Assembly (NCBI GenBank): GCA_002296885.1
Contig: DBIH01000195.1
Coordinates: forward strand, 1 to 27,399
Direction of reading: 5' to 3'
From: Flavobacterium sp. UBA807
Lineage (GTDB): Bacteria > Bacteroidota > Bacteroidia > Flavobacteriales > Flavobacteriaceae
Length of the DNA: 27,399 bases
Shown: positions 23,606-27,399 of the stretch, piece after piece
How the letters are laid out: the number at the start of each line of letters is the position of its first letter
How positions within the stretch are numbered: the first letter of the stretch is position 1
The notes under the pieces: generated by a model
Seen by the model: only the letters and a program-made list of their open reading frames with translations
Databases searched by the model: none
What the model was told of the DNA's origin: nothing
Program-made: the position numbers and the translations under genes

Positions 23606-24460
23606 ATGAATAAGATTGTTATACTCATCCATTGCCGTGACCAAAAGGGAATTATTGCTGCGGTTACCAATTATATCGCTTCGATTGAAGGAAACATCAT
23701 TTACCTTGACCAGCATGTTGACAGCGATCAGGATGTATTCTTTATGAGGTTAGAGTGCGAATTTGCAAAAGATGATTTCAACCTTGATAACATCAAAAAT
23801 AATTTTCAGCAAAATTTAGCCAATCCTTTTTCTATGTCGTGGTCAGTTCAGCTGCAGGAAAGAAAGCCGAGAATGGCGATTTTTGTTTCCAAATACGACC
23901 ATTGCCTTTATGATATTTTATCGAGATACAGTACGGGAGAATTACATGTTGAGATTCCGATTATCATCAGCAATCACAACGACTTGCATTCAGTTGCCGA
24001 ACGATTTTCCATTCCGTATCATTATATTCCGTTTACCAAAGAAAGTAAAGAAACCGGAGAAAAAGCACAGATTGCCGTTTTACAAAAGTATCAAATCGAC
24101 TTTATTGTTTTGGCGCGCTACATGCAAATCATTACTCCAAACCTGATTGAATTATACAAGAACAAAATTATTAATATCCATCATTCGTTCCTGCCTGCTT
24201 TTCCCGGTGCAAAACCCTATCACTCGGCATTTAACCGTGGCGTAAAGATTATTGGTGCAACGAGTCACTATGTTACTGAAGAATTAGACGAAGGCCCAAT
24301 CATTGAGCAGGACATCACTCGCGTTACGCATAGCCATTCGATTGAAGATTTTATTATGAAAGGAAAAGATTTGGAACGCATAGTTCTGGCAAGAGCCATA
24401 AAATTGCATTCCGAAAGAAAAACGATGGTTTACAATAACAGAACTGTCGTTTTTTCCTAA
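23606..24460 (+). CDS. purU: Formyltetrahydrofolate deformylase
   Basis: PurU hydrolyses 10-formyl-THF to THF and formate, balancing one-carbon units and feeding formate to purine synthesis. The 284 residues match the family. An N-terminal ACT regulatory domain (1-80, ILIHCRDQKGIIAAVTNYI) is followed by the formyltransferase-fold domain (88-280). The catalytic triad is N190, H192 and D228 in INIHHSFLPAFPGA and EELDEGPIIEQD, and the SHYVTEELDEGP segment is diagnostic. The ACT domain distinguishes it from PurN. The ATG at 23606 is chosen; a TTG 21 bases upstream overlaps the -7 box. Expressed divergently from icmF, with DUF4197 following 29 bases downstream behind its own -7 box. Confidence 0.95.
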   Translation: MNKIVILIHCRDQKGIIAAVTNYIASIEGNIIYLDQHVDSDQDVFFMRLECEFAKDDFNLDNIKNNFQQNLANPFSMSWSVQLQERKPRMAIFVSKYDHCLYDILSRYSTGELHVEIPIIISNHNDLHSVAERFSIPYHYIPFTKESKETGEKAQIAVLQKYQIDFIVLARYMQIITPNLIELYKNKIINIHHSFLPAFPGAKPYHSAFNRGVKIIGATSHYVTEELDEGPIIEQDITRVTHSHSIEDFIMKGKDLERIVLARAIKLHSERKTMVYNNRTVVFS

Positions 24461-24462
24461 AA

Positions 24463-24470
24463 TATTTTTG
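24463..24470 (+). promoter_or_regulatory. -7 promoter box TATTTTTG for the DUF4197 gene
   Basis: Perfect TAnnTTTG match 2 bases after the purU stop and 20 bases before the ATG at 24490. No purU terminator is visible, so read-through from purU is also likely. Confidence 0.4.
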
Positions 24471-24489
24471 GCTCCATTTTTGCAAGCAG

Positions 24490-25239
24490 ATGAAAAAAAT
24501 TAAAACTATGAAATCAAAATTTGCCCTTTTGTTATTACTTCCAGTAATTGGATTTTCCCAAATTAAAGTCTTAGACCAAATCAAAAAAAAGCTTCCAACC
24601 AAAATCACAACAAACTCTAAAACCCTATCCTCACTTGATATTTCCAATGGATTGAAAGAAGCCTTAAATAAGGGAATTGAAAAACAGGTAACCAAACTAA
24701 CCGCTGTTGATGGTTTCTACAAAAACGATTTGGTAAAAATATTATTACCTGAAGAATTGCAAAAAGTTGATGAAACACTAAGAAAATTTGGTTTAGGTTC
24801 TTTAGCAGATGAAGGAATTTTGATGCTTAACCGCGCTGCAGAAGATGCTGTAAAAGAATCAACTCCAATCTTTGTTGATGCTGTAAAAAACATGAGTTTT
24901 ACCGATGCCAAAAACATTCTGATGGGCAGTGATAATGCAGCAACTACTTATTTACAGACAACTACTACAAGTCCACTTTATGCCAAATTCAATCCGGTTA
25001 TTCAAAACTCTTTTGCAAAAGTTGGCGCCGATAAGGTTTGGGCAAGTATTATAAAGAAATACAACAGCATTCCGTTGGTTACAAAAGTCAATCCCGATTT
25101 AACGGATTACACCACCAATAAAGCACTTGAAGGGGTTTTTAAAATGATTGCTGTTGAAGAAAAAAACATCAGGACAAACCTTAATTCGAGAACATCAGAT
25201 TTGCTAAAAAAAGTCTTTGCTAAGCAGGACAAAAAATAA
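24490..25239 (+). CDS. DUF4197 family exported protein
   Basis: A 249-residue protein with a signal peptide (KSKFALLLLLPVIGFSQ, cleavage likely before or after Q24). The mature part is entirely helical and matches the DUF4197 pattern as I know it: SSLDISNGLKEALNKGIEKQV, then LLPEELQKVDETLRKFGLG and the run LMLNRAAEDAVKESTPIFVDAV. It ends with DYTTNKALEGVFKMIAVEEKNIRTN. Members occur in many Gram-negative bacteria, are predicted periplasmic, and have no known function. The start could also be the ATG at 24508, which gives a slightly shorter signal peptide. Confidence 0.88.
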   Translation: MKKIKTMKSKFALLLLLPVIGFSQIKVLDQIKKKLPTKITTNSKTLSSLDISNGLKEALNKGIEKQVTKLTAVDGFYKNDLVKILLPEELQKVDETLRKFGLGSLADEGILMLNRAAEDAVKESTPIFVDAVKNMSFTDAKNILMGSDNAATTYLQTTTTSPLYAKFNPVIQNSFAKVGADKVWASIIKKYNSIPLVTKVNPDLTDYTTNKALEGVFKMIAVEEKNIRTNLNSRTSDLLKKVFAKQDKK

Positions 25240-25307
25240 ATCTAAATTTTTTGATATCAATAACATAAGAATAACATAACCTTAACAGTAGAACTTAAAA
25301 AGCTGGC

Positions 25308-25324
25308 TTACATTTGTAATGTAA
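25308..25324 (+). promoter_or_regulatory. Promoter with dyad: -7 box TACATTTG inside an inverted repeat
   Basis: TACATTTG at 25309-25316 is a perfect -7 match. It lies within the dyad TTACATT-TGT-AATGTAA (7-bp arms, 3-base centre), so a dimeric regulator bound here would cover the -7 element. No protein gene follows, only the candidate small RNA that ends at the terminator at 25363-25397. Confidence 0.5.
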
Positions 25325-25398
25325 TAAATTTGGTTTTTTATTATTTTGGTTGGGGTTAGTTTAAAAATCCGGTGTTTCTCAAAGATACCGGATTTTTT
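25323..25398 (+). ncRNA. Candidate small RNA A, about 75 nt
   Basis: A short transcription unit between the DUF4197 gene and the convergent metal-receptor gene: perfect -7 box (25309-25316), U-rich 5' part, motif GTTGGGGTTAG (25349-25359), then a terminator hairpin with T run. It has no ATG-started ORF. The motif recurs as GTTGAGGTTAG right before the terminator of candidate RNA B (27144-27232). Both ends are inferred from promoter and terminator positions. I cannot tell whether it belongs to a known Rfam family such as Flavo-1. Confidence 0.5.
25363..25397. terminator. Bidirectional Rho-independent terminator
   Basis: An 11-bp perfect stem AAAAATCCGGT / ACCGGATTTTT with a 13-base loop. It ends candidate RNA A on the plus strand, and it can also end the minus-strand metal-receptor gene, whose stop codon touches it. 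Confidence 0.85.
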
Positions 25399-26206
25399 AT
25401 GCGATATTTTCATGTAATTTTTTGAAGTAAGCAAATGCTTTTACCAACCGGCTTCCGTACCAGGAAAACATTTCGCCATCTACAAAAACTGTCTTTGCAT
25501 GATGGGTATGTCTGCCTAATTCAAAGGCATGTTCATCTTTAAACGGAAAAGGTTCCGAAGACAATAAAACCAAATCGGGGTCGCCCTGAATGCGCATTTT
25601 CTGGATGATGATTTCGGGATATCTTCCTTCGTACTTCGGATTGTTATCGTAGATATTTTCGAATTTATTAAGTTTTAGTAATTCGTTAATGAATGTGTTT
25701 CCTCCAACAACCATATAAGGATTTGCCCAAATAAAATAAGCTACTTTCTGTGTTTCTTTATCTTTGATAAAATCCTGAAAATCCTTTTGGGCAAAATTGA
25801 TTTTGTCTATCCACTTTTGCGCTTCAGTCCTTTTGTTGAAAAGATTTCCGAAATCTGAAATCATTTTGAGATTATCCTCCAAAGTAATAACATCAGTCAC
25901 CCAAACCGGGCAGATTTTGGATAATTCCTGAACTATTTCAAATGTATTTTCTTCCTTATTAGCAATTATAATATCGGGATATAGCAAACGGATTTTCTCA
26001 GTATGTACTTTTTTAGTCCCGCCAATACTCTTTTTTGTCGATTTAAAATGAAATGGATGCACACAGAATTTGGTTATCCCAACGATACTTTCTTCCAAAC
26101 CCAAATCATACAAAAGCTCTGTTTGTGAAGGCACAAGAGAAACGATTCGTTTTGGAGTTGTGTCAAAAACGTGAACGGTTCCTAATTGGTCTGTGAATGT
26201 TTTCAA
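25397..26206 (-). CDS. Helical-backbone metal receptor / BtuF-like protein without signal peptide
   Basis: A 269-residue protein with the two-lobed fold of ABC-type cobalamin/iron-siderophore binding proteins. The N-lobe has RIVSLVPSQTELLYDLGLEESIVGIT (about 20-45), then GGTKKVHTEKIRLLYPDIIIANKEEN. The C-lobe has GGNTFINELLKLNKFENIY and YPEIIIQKMRIQGDPDLVLLSSEPFPF. Such proteins normally work in the periplasm, but here the N-terminus (MKTFTDQLGTVHVF) is polar, with neither signal peptide nor lipobox, so it is predicted cytoplasmic. No permease or ATPase gene is adjacent. The start codon is TTG at 26206, 2 bases after the pyrF stop; a stop codon (TGA) precedes in frame with no ATG between. It is therefore coupled to pyrF. 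A role as cytoplasmic cofactor binder is only inference. Confidence 0.85.
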   Translation of the reverse strand: MKTFTDQLGTVHVFDTTPKRIVSLVPSQTELLYDLGLEESIVGITKFCVHPFHFKSTKKSIGGTKKVHTEKIRLLYPDIIIANKEENTFEIVQELSKICPVWVTDVITLEDNLKMISDFGNLFNKRTEAQKWIDKINFAQKDFQDFIKDKETQKVAYFIWANPYMVVGGNTFINELLKLNKFENIYDNNPKYEGRYPEIIIQKMRIQGDPDLVLLSSEPFPFKDEHAFELGRHTHHAKTVFVDGEMFSWYGSRLVKAFAYFKKLHENIA

Positions 26207-26208
26207 GT

Positions 26209-27027
26209 TTAAACTTTTTGCAGAATAACTTCCATTTCCTGTTGCATTTTCAATGCTTCTTCCCTTGCCTTTTCAGCAAAATCATTTCCTTTAGAAGCAT
26301 AAATAATCCCTCTTGAGGAATTAATCAGCAAGCCTACATTTTCATTCATTCCATATTTACAGACTTCCTGTAAGCTTCCACCCTGAGCACCAACTCCTGG
26401 AACAAGTATGAAACTATCCGGAATAATTTTTCTGATTTCTGTAAAATATTCTGCTTTGGTTGCTCCAACCACATACATTAGATTTTGTGAATTCTTCCAT
26501 GTTTTGGATGTTTCGAGAACTAGTTTATACAATTTCTTTCCTTCAGCATTTTTGGTTTGAAAATCGAAGGCACCTTCATTGGAAGTCAATGCCAACAGAA
26601 TTGCAAATTTATTTTCAAATGCAAGGAAAGGTTCAACGGAATCTTTTCCCATATAAGGTGCCACCGTAACCGAATCAAAATTTAAATCTTCCAAAAAAGC
26701 TTTGGCATACATTGTTGAAGTATTCCCAATGTCACCGCGTTTTGCATCGGCTATTGTAAAGATTTCCGGGTGGTTTTCATTGATGTAATCAATTGTTTTT
26801 TGCAATGATTGCCAGCCTTTCAGTCCATAGGCTTCATAGAAAGCAATGTTGGGTTTGTAGGCAACACATAAATCATGCGTGGCATCAATTATGGCTTTGT
26901 TGAACTCAAAAATCGGGTCGTCAGATTTCAATAAATCTTGCGGGATTTTAGTCAAATCTACATCGAGACCTATACAGAGAAAAGATTTTTTTTTTCGGAT
27001 TTGCTGAACAAGTTGTTGCGTTGTCAT
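26209..27027 (-). CDS. pyrF: Orotidine-5'-phosphate decarboxylase (type 2)
   Basis: PyrF decarboxylates OMP to UMP, the last step of de novo pyrimidine synthesis. The 272-residue length is that of the longer, type 2 enzymes. Motifs: [14 protein letters not shown] (16-29), [11 protein letters not shown] (58-68), the catalytic D94-K96-D99 set in [27 protein letters not shown] (121-134), VPGVGAQGG and the phosphate-binding [10 protein letters not shown] near the C-terminus. The ATG at 27027 is used. A TTG 21 bases upstream overlaps the -7 box TAACTTTG (27046-27053) and is unlikely to be the start. It is the first gene of a unit with the metal-receptor-like gene 2 bases downstream. Confidence 0.96.
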   Translation of the reverse strand: MTTQQLVQQIRKKKSFLCIGLDVDLTKIPQDLLKSDDPIFEFNKAIIDATHDLCVAYKPNIAFYEAYGLKGWQSLQKTIDYINENHPEIFTIADAKRGDIGNTSTMYAKAFLEDLNFDSVTVAPYMGKDSVEPFLAFENKFAILLALTSNEGAFDFQTKNAEGKKLYKLVLETSKTWKNSQNLMYVVGATKAEYFTEIRKIIPDSFILVPGVGAQGGSLQEVCKYGMNENVGLLINSSRGIIYASKGNDFAEKAREEALKMQQEMEVILQKV

Positions 27028-27045
27028 TTTGTGTAGTTGTGTGGA

Positions 27046-27053
27046 CAAAGTTA
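27046..27053 (-). promoter_or_regulatory. -7 promoter box TAACTTTG for pyrF
   Basis: Perfect TAnnTTTG match on the minus strand, 19 bases before the pyrF ATG. A TTTA at about 21 bases upstream could be the -33 element. Confidence 0.5.
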
Positions 27054-27129
27054 CAAATTGGAATTCGAAAAGTGTAAATTTTATAATACTACTTAAAAAT
27101 TATATAAGTTTTTTAAGGCTAACGAAAGC

Positions 27130-27137
27130 TAAATTTG
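27130..27137 (+). promoter_or_regulatory. -7 promoter box TAAATTTG for candidate RNA B
   Basis: Perfect TAnnTTTG match on the plus strand with no protein gene before the terminator at 27209-27232. A T-rich stretch lies at the -33 distance. Confidence 0.45.
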
Positions 27138-27143
27138 TGATAG

Positions 27144-27232
27144 GAAATGATAAGTAAACCTACTTGCTTGTCATTTGGCCAATAATAAAAAGTTGAGGTT
27201 AGAAAAGGGCCGTATGAAAATACGGCTTTTTT
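27144..27232 (+). ncRNA. Candidate small RNA B, about 90 nt
   Basis: A promoter-terminator unit between pyrF (minus) and the last gene (plus). The 5' half can fold into a hairpin, outer stem AAATGA / TCATTT (27145-27150 with 27171-27176) and inner stem AAGTA / TACTT around an AACC loop. A single-stranded AT-rich stretch follows, then GTTGAGGTTAG (27192-27202) and a terminator. The motif and its position match candidate RNA A. A 12-codon ORF (MISKPTCLSFGQ) starts at 27147 but has no other support. Confidence 0.5.
27209..27232 (+). terminator. Rho-independent terminator of candidate RNA B
   Basis: Perfect 7-bp stem GCCGTAT / ATACGGC with a GAAA tetraloop and six Ts. It points away from pyrF and has no upstream plus-strand protein gene for 2 kb. 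Confidence 0.88.
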
Positions 27233-27277
27233 GTTTGAATTTTTGCTAAATTTACAGAAACAACCAAAATATTTTCT

Positions 27278-27399
27278 ATGAAAATCTTCATTAAATTTGA
27301 CTTTAACACCATCTGTAGAAAAGTTCTGGAAGAGAAACTTATTAAATACAACATTAAATATCGGGTATTGGCTTTTGGTGAAGTTGATATTTTAGAAAA
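27278..27399 (+). CDS. N-terminus of a gene, possibly an AraC-type regulator, cut off by window
   Basis: An ORF open from ATG 27278 to the window end, 40 codons: it begins MKIFIKFDFNTICRKVLEEK and goes on with KYRVLAFGEVDILE. This resembles, from memory, the N-terminal region of Flavobacteriaceae AraC-family transcription regulators, whose DNA-binding domain would lie beyond the window. The evidence is short, so the family call is tentative. It starts 45 bases after the terminator of candidate RNA B, in the same direction. Confidence 0.5.
   Translation, partial: MKIFIKFDFNTICRKVLEEKLIKYNIKYRVLAFGEVDILE

Noticed and set aside
24354..24917. Minus-strand ORFs over purU and the DUF4197 gene
   Set aside because: Overlap two conserved genes; no recognisable domain.
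1..27399. tRNA, rRNA, prophage or integrative element genes
   Set aside because: Looked for on both strands by cloverleaf motifs, integrase/transposase motifs and attachment-like repeats; none seen.

Overview
The window looks like a piece of chromosome from a member of the Bacteroidota, most likely Flavobacteriaceae and close to Flavobacterium. The evidence is an AT-rich sequence, a secreted protein with a type IX secretion (Por) sorting tail, an LpxC-FabZ fusion, a ResB-CcsA fusion, menaquinone synthesis (menD), an almost complete lack of Shine-Dalgarno sequences, and a recurring TAnnTTTG hexad (the Bacteroidota -7 box) in front of most genes. I see no tRNA, rRNA, CRISPR, transposon or phage gene. 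Coding density is high; the longest gap between genes is about 280 bases (13880-14160).

Layout. 1-1008: 3' part of a diheme cytochrome c peroxidase, then a bidirectional terminator. 1112-2809 (-): secreted leucine-rich-repeat protein. 2901-3773 (-): sucD, behind a long structured leader. 3964-9148 (-): lipid A operon in the order lpxD, lpxC/fabZ, lpxA, efp, a second lpxD paralogue and an NTF2-like gene; transcription starts just upstream of lpxD. 9205-12129 (-): menD followed by an HD-domain phosphohydrolase. 12236-13104: GNAT acetyltransferase and a convergent unknown gene that share a TTAA stop. 13295-13879 (-): glutathione peroxidase. 14161-15479 (+): ECF sigma factor and its membrane anti-sigma factor. 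15541-18672 (-): ResB-CcsA cytochrome c assembly fusion. 18794-20003: a small lipoprotein, then a 47-residue basic protein and a CxxC membrane protein on the other strand. 20039-23464 (-): IcmF, a B12-dependent fused acyl-CoA mutase. 23606-25239 (+): purU and a DUF4197 protein. 25397-27027 (-): pyrF and a metal-receptor-like protein without a signal peptide. 27278-end (+): start of a gene that may encode an AraC-type regulator.

Most genes are housekeeping: outer-membrane lipid A synthesis, menaquinone and cytochrome c for respiration, peroxide defence, TCA cycle and branched-chain acyl-CoA metabolism, and pyrimidine and one-carbon metabolism. The least explained signals are three intergenic stretches that each carry a strong terminator with no gene to terminate. 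Two of them (25323-25398 and 27144-27232, both +) also have a perfect -7 box and share the motif GTTGRGGTTAG just before the terminator hairpin, so they look like members of one small RNA family. Also notable are the mutase active-site residues (Phe/Gln, as in isobutyryl-CoA mutase rather than methylmalonyl-CoA mutase), the PGKGP loop of EF-P, and the duplicated lpxD.
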